From Chara braunii (taxonomy: Eukaryota; Streptophyta; Charophyceae; Charales; Characeae), in NCBI GenBank assembly GCA_003427395.1, contig BFEA01000802.1, positions 338,024-361,278 of the forward strand: a DNA stretch of 23,255 bases. The letters run 5' to 3'. This document shows, piece after piece, positions 10,016 through 17,836 of this stretch. Position numbers and translations under genes: made by a program. The first letter of the stretch is position 1. The number at the start of each line of letters is the position of its first letter. Below the pieces are notes generated by a model. It was not told the DNA's origin, did not search any database, and was given only the letters and a program-made list of their open reading frames with translations.

Positions 10016-10197
10016 GCCTAGCTCAGTGGGTACACCCATGAACTGTTGAAATACAGACCTGTGTTCGAATCCAGATGATGGAACTTTATGAGTAAAAACC
10101 AACTACTAATGAATTGCTCGGGGCCGGTCAGCTCAATGATGACATCTCAAGGCCATCGTCCTTTTTCTTAAAAAAAAAAAAAAATAAATAAAAAAAT
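10016..10197 (+). mobile_element. tRNA-derived SINE
   Basis: The head has an RNA polymerase III A box (TAGCTCAGTGG, 10019-10029) and, 32 bases later, a B box (TGTTCGAATCC, 10062-10072), the spacing of a tRNA. The region between does not fold into a good anticodon arm and the acceptor ends do not pair, so this is not a functional tRNA. A tRNA-unrelated body of about 90 bases follows, ending in an A-rich tail (AAAAA...ATAAATAAAAAAA, 10168-10196). It lies between LINE fragment B, whose family could have supplied the enzyme, and a MITE copy. The family name is unknown. Confidence 0.72.
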
Positions 10198-10199
10198 GT

Positions 10200-10671
10200 C
10201 TAAGAAATTTGAGGCATTTGGTTCAGGTTTTTTTAGGCATTTGGTCCCCGTGTGGTCACACGAGCGGACTTAGTGCAGAAAGGACAAAGTCGCGACCCTG
10301 ACACTTTGCACTCAGGGCAAGTGCGCCCAGTTACATGGGAGAGGACCAAACAAAAAGATGGAATTTGTTTTCTTTTTTTTTTTCACACCAGTATAATGCC
10401 TTGGGCCTTCCCCACAACGTAAATGTTTCTGGTCGCACTTCCAGTTGTTTAGCAGGCTGTCCTCTTTGTCTACGATTTTCTTCAATTCGCGAACATAAAA
10501 AAAAAAAAAGCAAAAGGTAATTTGAGACCACAACTGGAAGTGCTCTAAAAAAGGGTCCTCGCGCTCTGCAGGCCGCTGACAAAAGGGTCACTGTTTGAGG
10601 CATGTGGGTAGGCCTAAAACTGACTCAAATTTTGGGATTTAAGGTCTTTTGGTCCTCGTGTGAGTATGCCC
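10200..10671. mobile_element. MITE of the 4254-4661 family (copy 2, left end not seen)
   Basis: The right terminus GGTCCTCGTGTGAGTATGCCC (10651-10671) matches the right end of copy 1. Internal blocks also match: AGGACAAAGTCGCGACC near 10284 against AGGACAAGGTCGCGGCC, and CAGGCCGCTGACAAA near 10568 against CAGGCCGCTCACAAA. The GGGCATACTCACAC left end is not recognisable; the element merges into sequence after the SINE tail. An exact inverted pair (GCACTTCCAGTTGT at about 10436 and its complement at about 10530) could form an internal hairpin. TCA follows the right end. Confidence 0.65.
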
Positions 10672-10770
10672 TCAGGACATGCTCAAACTACAACTTTTTT
10701 AGTTATTTCGGGACTGAAGTGTGGCCAAATGCATCGAGGTGGGGCAGTGATGCTAATTGTGAGTAGCCCC

Positions 10771-10792
10771 TCAAGGCGTGAGTATGCCCTCA
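10771..10792. mobile_element. Solo MITE terminus
   Basis: GCGTGAGTATGCCC repeats the right terminus of the MITE family. It is preceded by TCA (10771-10773) and followed by TCA (10790-10792). With no body attached, it looks like a remnant or an excision footprint. Confidence 0.45.
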
Positions 10793-10839
10793 CTGACAAG
10801 GTCTTGTTGCAGTGGAGTCAAGAGTTGTTGCAAAACATG

Positions 10840-10903
<64 letters not shown>
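10840..10903. repeat. (CT)n microsatellite next to the assembly gap
   Basis: A pure CT run of about 32 units running straight into the N gap, so its true length is unknown. The Leu-Ser and Arg-Glu frames across it are artefacts. Confidence 0.97.
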
Positions 10904-10946
10904 NNNNNNNNNNNNNNNNNNNNNNNNNNNNNNNNNNNNNNNNNNN
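10904..10946. other. Assembly gap (43 N)
   Basis: Unsequenced or unresolved bases after the CT microsatellite. The sequence changes from AT-moderate on the left to very GC-rich directly on the right (CCCCGGCACCGCCCCCCGGGG), so the join should be treated with care. Confidence 0.98.
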
Positions 10947-11224
10947 GCTCCCCGGCACCGCCCCCCGGGGCCTCGGCCCACATGCACCCCGTCGTGCCTG
11001 AAAACTACAGAGTGTGACAACCGAGAGAGGAAACCGTACATCCGCAATATTGTCAATGTCATTAAGTGGTGCCATGTGTCACGGTAGTCCCATCATTGTA
11101 AAAATCGTGCAGCAAGTGAGGGTGCGGTCGATCTTCGCAGGAGACCATGTAGAGTGCTGCCTTTGATCTCCGCAGGCCAAAGAAAGGGCCGGCCCATGGA
11201 AAAACAAAAATCCCCACACTCGGC

Positions 11225-11400
11225 CCAGAGACATTTTCTAAGCAGTGATTCGAACCCCAAGTAGGTGATAATCAGACTGTAAGTCTCCGAAAACGAAAAC
11301 AAAAAAACATGAGCTTTTCTGCCACGGCGGATTCGAACTCTCGCCTTTGTGATCCCTGCACTTTAGGCCTCCCTGCACTACTCTCCACTTGCAGATAAGA
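11225..11400 (-). mobile_element. tRNA-like SINE fragments (two B boxes)
   Basis: On the minus strand there is an A-box-like TAGTGCAGGGAGG (about 11385) and, about 30 bases on, a B box (GAGTTCGAATCC, about 11331-11342). A second B box (GGGTTCGAATCAC, about 11246-11258) lies some 85 bases further on without an A box. The T-arm stems do not pair well, so neither is a working tRNA. T-rich spacers lie between and beyond them. This is best read as a degenerate tRNA-derived retroposon or two overlapping ones. Confidence 0.42.
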
Positions 11401-11537
11401 CAAAAAAAAAGCCAATGTATCTGTTCATGTTCCAGGGGAAGAGTCAATATTATTTTGCACATTCGGAGACTGAGAGATCGCACATGCGTCACCACAGTTT
11501 CTGAGGTTCTTACTCCACAGACAAGAGGCAGGGGAGA

Positions 11538-11700
11538 ATGATGATATTCCTAGGACCTGAAGGATATGCTTCTTGTAGTCAGGAGATCCTTGAAACGACA
11601 AAGAAAATATTGAGTGAATCATGTCAAAAACAAACACAATTTTCAAGATCATAAGTGAAGATTCTTGCTTTAAGAAAGAGTGGCCTGTAGGGCCAGCACC
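11538..11700 (+). repeat. Direct repeat, left copy (about 160 bp)
   Basis: This copy and 12157-12316 share about 160 bases at roughly 95% identity in the same orientation, starting around ATTCCTAGGACCTGAAGG and ending GAAAGAGTGGCC then CAGCACC. The copies lie on either side of the putative recombinase first exon. Neither codes for anything visible. Confidence 0.92.
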
Positions 11701-11987
11701 GCGGGAATAGAGGGGGGGGTGGGAACCCTTGAAAGAACGCTGGCAAAAGCTGCGTGAAACAATAAGAATTTCACAATGTTGCTGAAATGCCTCTTCCTCT
11801 TGCGCAGGGATGCTCGCGGAGTCTCCACCGTCGCGCCACTTGGAAGTGCGCAAATGAAAAATACTATGAGTGCGCCGGAGTCTTTACTTCGAATAGTAAA
11901 TTCTGGGGCTGCTCAAATTCGTGGAGGAAATGGTTCCGTGCTTTCTACCGAGTTGGCCCAATTCCTATCCCAGGGAACGGACCCACG

Positions 11988-12427
11988 GTAAGTACCCTTT
12001 CTGAATTTTAGTAGGCTCTTTCCTTTAGCTAGAAGACAATTCTTTCCTCCATAAGTCCTGACCCAATAGGAAATGGCCGAGTGGCCTTGCCCTTATTCGA
12101 GTTTTATTAATTTCAAAATGGTGTGAATCAATAGGGAGGTAGAAAAGGCGTCCCGTAATGATGTTCCTAGGACCTGAAGGATATGCTTCTTGTAGTCAGG
12201 AGATCCTTGAAATGACAAAGAAAATATTGAGTGAATCATGTCAAAAACAAACACAATTTACAAGATCATAAGTAGAGATTCTTGCTTCAAGAAAGAGTGG
12301 CCTGCAGGGCGAGCACCTCCTAACCATCCCATCTTTCCCAACATCCAAGCACAAACACAAGGTTTGGAGAGAATGATGTCAAAATGATCTTCAAATGAAA
12401 TTACGTTGTAATGCTGTTTGTTTGCAG
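11988..12427 (+). other. Predicted intron in the recombinase-like ORF
   Basis: The intron runs from GTAAGTACC to a TTTGTTTGCAG acceptor and restores an Arg codon across the junction. The right copy of the 160-bp direct repeat lies inside it. Confidence 0.6.
12157..12316 (+). repeat. Direct repeat, right copy (about 160 bp)
   Basis: Second copy of the repeat at 11538-11700, lying within the predicted intron. The flanks of the two copies do not match beyond the repeat. It could be a split or terminal repeat of the retroelement, or a plain segmental duplication. Confidence 0.92.
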
Positions 12428-12931
12428 ACATTGGTGGCTTGAGCGACTGCTAGGCAAAAGTCTGCGAGAGGCACCCGAGATTTCCTCGTCATGGATGGCA
12501 AACCAATATGTTGGGGGACTGATAGCAGTTGTGGAATTGATAGCCCAACATGGGCCCGGAAAAGGATGAGAGAAAGAGCGAGGTCGAATCCTTTGGACCT
12601 TGGCTAGTTGGTGGGAAGCCAACCGAATCGGTCGTAGTTTGGAAACCTGCACAGATCTTGATATCCCTTCCTTTCTTGAAGGTTATTGGTCGCCTGAGTT
12701 GCGCAAAAGATATCGCTCCAAGGATAGCCAGGGATGCTCCTTTGTTGCGCCTAGCACTCTTGAAGGGGCGTTGAGTAACCTTAGTTCTTGCTTTCGGGCC
12801 TTGGGTCGCGAAGGGAAGAACAACCCTTGCGAAAGCATCAAAATTCAATGGTATCGCAGGTCTTATAGGAACCTAGCCCATAGTCTTGGTGTCTTTGAGG
12901 AGCAAGCTCCTCCCATTACACGAGAGAAAAC

Positions 12932-13122
12932 GGGTATTACCATGTTAGGGTCAGCAAGGAGTCGACCGGTTACTTGAGTCATTCTCAATTTTGTGGGTAC
13001 CGCCCATACCTCGGAGGAGAAGATTGACGAAGTGTGGAAGATGGTAAAACCGGTTATCAAAGAGAGAGTCTTCAGAAAAGCTTTGAAGCAACAGAAACCG
13101 CCTAGGATCCATCTTCCATCCT
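12932..13122 (+). repeat. Inverted, permuted copy of the RT gene segments
   Basis: 12932-12977 is an inverted copy of 13134-13179, identical or nearly so (46 bases; sense GYYHVRVSKESTGYL). 12977-13122 is an inverted copy of 13449-13594 with a handful of mismatches (146 bases; sense NFVGTAHTSEEKIDEVWK). In this plus-sense copy the later part of the RT frame precedes the earlier part, and the 270 bases between them in the intact frame are missing. The junction with the minus-sense copy is at GGATGGAAGATGG. Confidence 0.93.
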
Positions 13123-13830
13123 CCGTTCAAAAGTCAAGTAACCGGTCGACTCCTTGCTGACCCTAACATGGTAATACCCATTTTTGACGTCGTAAGTTAT
13201 CAAAAAATCTTCCATGGGGAAATCTGAACAAGCAGTGGTGACATTTAAGACAGAATCGTAATGAAATGAGGGAAACTTAATAAATAAGTTGACAAAGTGT
13301 AGATCGACAATAAATCTAAGCTTTGCAGAACTCTCGATTAAAAAGACAGGATTAACTACAATAGGGTCCTTACAGATTGAAATGATTTCCTGCTTAAGGA
13401 GAGTTTGGATAGTGTTTTCCAAGAAGGAGTGAGCTGGGGAGTGGAAGTAGGATGGAAGATGGATCCTAGGCGGTTTCTGTTGCTTCAAAGCTTTTATGAA
13501 GGCTCTCTCTTTGATAACCGGTTTTACCATCTTCCACACTTCGTCAATCTTCTCCTCCGAGGTATGCGCAGTACCCACAAAATTGAGAATGACTACCTTT
13601 GTTATCCAATTGAGGACATTCTTAGCGGACTTCTTCTTATCGACCTTCTTGCCAAGGAGTTCCTCCCAACTTTTGAGGTGATCCGAAAGCGACGCGGCCT
13701 TGAAGTTTTCTGGCTTTCTAAGCCAGTCTTGTGCTTTGGATAGATACTCCAAGGTCATGGATACATCAGCTCTTGAGGGGAAATGATTGAAAAATTCCAA
13801 GATTTCCCCTATCGAGAGGCTTGGTTTCAT
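13123..13830 (-). CDS. Reverse transcriptase ORF (DIRS/PAT-like), 3' truncated
   Basis: The ATG at 13830 lies two bases after the stop of the gag-like frame (TAG-GC-ATG), so translation could restart there. An N-terminal region of about 120 residues, probably a linker, is followed by IHLPSYFHSP and the start of a reverse transcriptase. KLRFIVDLHFVN (170-181) and ITYDVKNGYYHVRV (211-224, motif A Asp214) match the KxRxIxDLxxLN and IDxxxAYxHV pattern typical of DIRS-group RTs more than Gypsy or LINE enzymes. The domain stops after GYLTFE, before the YxDD motif, because the frame enters the inverted duplication near 13122. RNase H and methyltransferase domains are not present. A non-functional end is certain; DIRS-group membership is a pattern-based judgement. 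Confidence 0.72.
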
Positions 13831-13832
13831 GC

Positions 13833-15510
13833 CTAGACATCTTCGGTCTTATTCTTCTCTTGTTGCTTGAAAGATCCCTTTGCTCTTTTCCAATTCTTCT
13901 TCTGCTTCTGCCTCGATAAATCTCTGACTTCTCCTTTTCTGCAAGACAGGACAACAAAGGTTAGAATTACATACCTGTAGATCTTTCTCATCGGGAGGCT
14001 GTCTTGAAAAGGGAACAAGGGTTGCAACAGAAGAGGAAAAAAATCTTTCCGGACAAGGCCGGGAGGCATTATAGGCGCCTCTGCAAGATTCAAATAGCAA
14101 GACAACCTGCAAAGAGGTTGAGAAGGGTTAAAGTGGATCCGAACGGAAAAGGTCGTGGGACATCATAATTGTCTTCTGGATCCAAGGTAACCTTATAAAG
14201 AAGGGAGTAAGGAGAGACTTACTCGGCAGGCGTGGCGTAGTAGATCCTGTGGTGCCAGGCTGAAGCATAGTGGTCAAATGCCTTCATCGATGAGATTTTT
14301 TGGGTCTTCCAGAGCCAGACCTTGAGGGTTGGTGGGCAGAGGTAATCTCCAAACCTGCTTGGGAAGCCTTGCGTTTGAAAGACCAATCCCCTTCCTTCCT
14401 TCTTTCCTCTTGGGAAGTTTGTCCAATTGAACTGGATCTGCATGGCCCGTTGGATGAAGTTGAGGTGCCTACTCCCGGGAGGAGCTAGGTAGAATTTCTT
14501 GAGGGTCTTTTGCTTCTTCCATTGCAGAATCATTTTTCTCCTTCAGTTCGTCAATAACGGAGTCGAACATCTCGATGACGACTGGACATACCCCATCCAA
14601 GGAGCTTGAGCAATTTGTTAGTAATTCTTCATCCGTAGTGGAGTCAGAGGGGAACCAACATGGTGAAATATTTCTGGGGTCCGTTTGGTGAGGCAAACCT
14701 CCGGAGAGGAGGGGGGGGGGTATTAAAGTTTGATCAGGGTTTGGTGAGGAACTTGGCAGGGGCCGGGAGGACCAATCTGTCTGGAGATTTCCCTCACAAG
14801 GGAAGGCATGGTTCGTAGAGGAGGAGGGGAAGGTGGCGGGGATGTGAGGGGGAATGGTCCCAGAAGGAAGCATGGAGTAGGCGGCTGGTAGTGAGGGGGG
14901 TGTTGTGGACTGGTTTCTTGAGAAAAGGGGGATGGGGGCAGGTGGGGGGTTTCCGGTGGACAGCTTTCCCCAGTAGGGTTGTTCGGTGGTGCACCAAGTA
15001 GCTTCCCTGGGGGCCTGGTTTGAGCATCCTCTCTGTCTTTTCAGCCAGCTTCTTCGCTGTTCCCAATGTGGATCCTCTTGCTCCGGGGGTTGGTCAGCCT
15101 TGCTCCTACCACCTTCTGCCGAGGCTTGAGGGTACATCTTTAGAAGATCCAAGGTTGCCGTGAAAGTTCTGTCAATGTCCATTCTTTGCAGATTGTACTG
15201 AAGCGCCTCTATGAAGGTGGATTCTGGGTTGAGACAGTTGAGAATTCTGGCTTCGTAATAGGCAAGTGATGGTTGGGTGTCACATGCTAGCACCACTTGC
15301 CCTAGCAGGGCTGCATGCCCTCTTAAATTGACTAGACTCCTTATTACCGGATCCATCTGCAAGACAACATTTCGATAAGGTTAGATAGTACTTGGTAGGT
15401 GGTTTGTTCCTTACAAGAGTAGGGTAGATGGATTGAAAAGTTTCTACTGCTAAGTAACGAAAATTTTCCTGAGTTTCCCACTTCTTCCTCGTCTTTTTTT
15501 TTTCTTTTTT
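13833..15510 (-). CDS. Gag-like spliced ORF of the same retroelement
   Basis: A frame on the minus strand upstream of the RT. Exon 1 (about 15510-15415, 5' limit unknown) reads through ENFRYLAVETFQSIYPTL. A 58-bp intron (15357-15414, GTAAGG...CTAACC...TTGCAG) joins it to MDPVIRSLVNLRGHAALLG. Exon 2 runs to 14223, with a Pro/Ser-rich middle of about 150 residues and one frameshift between 14533 and 14469. A 116-bp intron (14107-14222, GTAAGT...TTTGCAG) restores the frame (ATPAE-LSCYLNL). A 36-base in-phase segment (13939-13974) with GTATGT, CTAACC and CTTGCAG may be a third intron or be retained. The C-terminus is Lys-rich (KQKKNWKRAKG), suiting nucleic-acid binding. No CCHC knuckle is seen. 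Gag identity rests on position and composition. Confidence 0.55.
13939..13974 (-). other. 36-base in-phase mini-intron candidate
   Basis: It reads GTATGTAATTCTAACC...GTCTTGCAG on the minus strand, with all three splice signals in 36 bases. Removal or retention both keep the frame (KIYR-KGEVRD, or with 12 added hydrophobic residues, YVILTFVVLSCR). Confidence 0.4.
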
Positions 15511-15788
15511 TCAGGTGATAAAAACGTTCTTAATAAGTCTGCCATACTCATTTGAGTTTATTGAAAGGTTATAAGGAGGCGGGGCTAGGACTGGGCTTAA
15601 CATCTATGTTCTGGGGTGTTCTTCTTCTCTCTCTTCCGAGCCTGCCTCGAATGCTAGAGAGGCCCGTGTTCCTCCGATGCTAATTCTTAATGTATGTGAA
15701 TATTTGAGCAGGGTCTTCTCCTTTTCTTCTCCTTTTCTTATCGCACTTTCCTCCACTTCCTTCCTTTCTTCTTCTCTCCCTCTTCCCT

Positions 15789-15828
<40 letters not shown>

Positions 15829-16965
15829 CGATATCCAATGCTCAAGTTCACTATTATTCATAGTTTGTGTTTTTTTTTTTTGAAGGACAGGGGAAAGGTT
15901 TGTGTATAAACCGAAAGTGAGTCAGAACGACCTTGTCGTAATTATTCTTGCTGATTTTCTCTTTTTTTTTTTTTTTTTTTACATCTAGAATTTAAAAGGG
16001 AATTCAAATTAGACCTTTCGACCTTCGGGGTGTTGGTCACTACTCCATTGTTTCTGACTAAATTCTCCTGATGTCATGTCCCACCTACACCTTTGGGTTG
16101 AGCTAGCTCAACGGTGTGAAACCACCATTGCGAAAATTTCAAAAGAGAATCAGATGCCTTGGGTATGTGCGTTGATCTTCTAAAGAAACGACTGCCTCCC
16201 TAAGTCAGTCGAAGTGTTCTTTTGCTTCAATAAGATTGTCTTCCATTGTCTTGTCAGAGTGTCTTCCCTTGTCTGCCAGAGTGTCCTCTTATGAGGCGGA
16301 AAAGACGGCTCAACGTCCGTTGAGGTAGGCTACCCTACTCTCAAAAAAGTAGCTAGCTCGACGGAAGAGGGGGCGTTGTATTCAGGAGGATCAATTTTCA
16401 TTCGATTGTCCTACTAAAGAAAGCAATCCATCTTGCCCCCCCCCCCTTTTTTTTTCTTTTTTTTTTTTGGCGAAAACAAAGTGGAGATACTGGGGCCTTA
16501 TACCGTCTTGGCTGCCATAGGGGAGGCGCCCCTGCCCCGTTTGTTGAGGCCGCACCGTGCGAGTGGCACGGCGCGTTGGCAGGGGGATGTCGCAGCTGGC
16601 GTATGAGTCAGGCACAGGTGCTAAATGAATTTGCGGGGAATGCGACAAAATCAAGCTTAACGGGCGGTGACGCCTCAGAAGGGAAAGACAAGGTCTGATT
16701 TTCTAACCGATCCGTAAGTAGATGGCGATTGTCAGCCTCTCTTTTTTTTTCTTTCTGTTTTGAGGGAATCAGACGAGCGAAGGGAACCAGTTCCCATGAA
16801 ATGTGCGGCAAAGTCGGGCTGTTTTTAGGAGGTTCGAAAGCGACGGATGTCTGATAATTGGGCTGGTAAGGCCATTCGCAGGTGGATGGAGTCCGGGGCA
16901 GGAATTCGATGCCGGACAGGTAATCTGACAGATCCGGGAGTAGGTGTTGAATGTCCGCGTCCTGA
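15511..16965. other. Non-coding, poly-T and CT-rich stretch
   Basis: It contains long T-runs at about 15799-15825, 15961-15980 and 16447-16468, a CT-rich block at 15715-15800, and small palindromes (TTGAGCTAGCTCAA near 16097; TCAACG/CGTTGA near 16311). On the plus strand several tracts end in AG like splice acceptors (15513-15514 and 15826-15827). On the minus strand the T-run at 16447-16468 could be a retroposon A-tail. No protein is recognisable. Confidence 0.5.
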
Positions 16966-17381
16966 GGGCCTCGCCACACCACTCTTGAAAAACTCATTTT
17001 CAAGAGTTGGTGCATCGCCGCACAACCTCTCGAAACTTGGGGCAGTCAAGGGTTGTCAGAGCAGCTCTTGAAACCCCTTCCAGAGCAGCTCTAGAAAAAT
17101 GGGGAACCCCAGCCTGGAATTCGTGCGTTTTCAAACGTCCTCGGCCGAACCTTGAGGGACTTTCGATTTTCGAGAGTTGTCAAACCGTTATCCTGACGCC
17201 ATTCGGAAAAAAACAAAGTTGTACGACTCTCGTTTTTCATCGGTTGTCCAACACCATCGCCCTTTCGAGAGTGCTGTGTGGCGAGGGGCCGGAAACTCTT
17301 GAAAAACCCAACTCTTGAGAACGTCTGACAACTCTTGAAAAAAAAATTCCCCGTTTCAAGAGTGGTGTGGGGGGACCCTGA
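16963..17381. mobile_element. MITE with TGA target duplication and repeated CTCTTGAAA motif
   Basis: A 413-bp element (16966-17378) flanked by TGA. The terminal repeats match at 22 of 25 outer bases and share CACACCACTCTTGAAA; symmetry continues to a TTTTCAAGAGTTG motif about 40 bases in. Some ten or eleven forms of the CTCTTGAAA/TTTCAAGAG motif occur throughout in both directions. No coding capacity. The TNA duplication and GGG ends suggest the same superfamily as the MITE at 4254-4661, though the sequences differ. Confidence 0.75.
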
Positions 17382-17836
17382 ATGTGCGTCGAGGGTCTAT
17401 TTTGATGGAAGCTACAGTTCGAGTATCTGAATGACAATACCTATTATTTGGCCGAGGGTGGTTCAATAAATGGAAAGCAAGCATTCTTGACGTGTCAGGT
17501 TCGGAAGAGACAGTTTTTTGATAACGGGCTCAAATACTTAAGAGAGAATCGGGCCTACTGAACAGTTCTGCGAGATGCAAGGGTAATCTGTTATGTTTTA
17601 CGAGCAAATTCGGTCTGTGAGCAGAGTGTGAAAGGGAAATAGTGATAGGTCAGAAGATCTCCTCTTTTTATGCAGAGATGGCTAAGGGTAAGGGCTACTG
17701 AGGTGGGGAACAGGCGTTTGATGCGTGCTGGATCCTGGTAGGGAGGTTGCTAAGGGGTGAAGGTCGGATGACTCCTTCAGAGTCTAATAAATTAGTGCGT
17801 CGGGCCCCCTTCTCTCTCTTGTTTTTTTTTTGGGGT
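17382..17836. other. Unassigned non-coding stretch
   Basis: Between two transposon-like elements. No frame of note, no repeat and no RNA gene could be supported; it ends in a short T-run (17822-17831). Confidence 0.4.

Larger units (their letters stand above)
11808..12931 (+). pseudogene. Tyrosine-recombinase-like ORF, N-terminal part, spliced and truncated
   Basis: Exon 1 (11808-11987) follows a pyrimidine tract ending GCAG and ends at a GTAAGT donor. Exon 2 starts at 12428 after TGTTTGTTTGCAG. Joining CCA-CG to A-CAT keeps one frame (TDPRHWWLERLL), which supports the 440-bp intron. Exon 2 has one in-frame TGA at 12567-12569, then continues through STLEGALSNLSSCFRALGR, NPCESIKIQWYRRSYRN and LGVFEEQAPPI. 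This pattern resembles the SAM-like N-terminal core-binding domain of tyrosine recombinases of DIRS/PAT/Crypton elements. The catalytic domain with the R-H-R-Y residues is missing: the frame runs into an inverted RT fragment at about 12931. No start codon is certain. Family assignment is from memory of sequence patterns and is moderate; the splice structure is stronger. Confidence 0.5.
11538..15510. mobile_element. Degenerate PAT/kangaroo-like tyrosine-recombinase retrotransposon
   Basis: This entry groups the minus-strand gag-like and RT frames, the plus-strand recombinase-like frame, the 160-bp direct repeats and the central inverted duplication. DIRS-group elements encode Gag, RT/RNase H and a tyrosine recombinase and lack an aspartic protease and DDE integrase; none of the latter two is seen here. 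An opposite-strand recombinase is, as I recall, reported for kangaroo of Volvox. Exact ends are not defined. Alternatively two unrelated elements may lie side by side. Confidence 0.45.

Noticed and set aside
10016-10090. Functional tRNA gene
   Set aside because: A and B boxes are good, but the acceptor and anticodon stems do not pair and an A-tail follows; it is a SINE head.
10660-11087. Frames with long Leu-Ser or Arg-Glu repeats across the CT tract and gap
   Set aside because: Pure microsatellite translation running through Ns.
11310-11390. Functional tRNA (Ser/Leu-like) on the minus strand
   Set aside because: The T-arm stem does not pair and no closed acceptor stem can be drawn.
13405-13743. 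112-codon plus-strand frame
   Set aside because: Exact antisense of the RT frame; it appears also because of the inverted duplication.
12102-13830. Pararetrovirus (caulimovirus-like) origin for the RT frame
   Set aside because: The motif 1/2 and motif A pattern, the small introns and the absence of movement, coat or protease motifs fit a DIRS-group element better.
15604-15861. Lys/Glu-rich minus-strand frame of 85 codons
   Set aside because: Translation of a CT-rich and poly-T tract; low complexity only.
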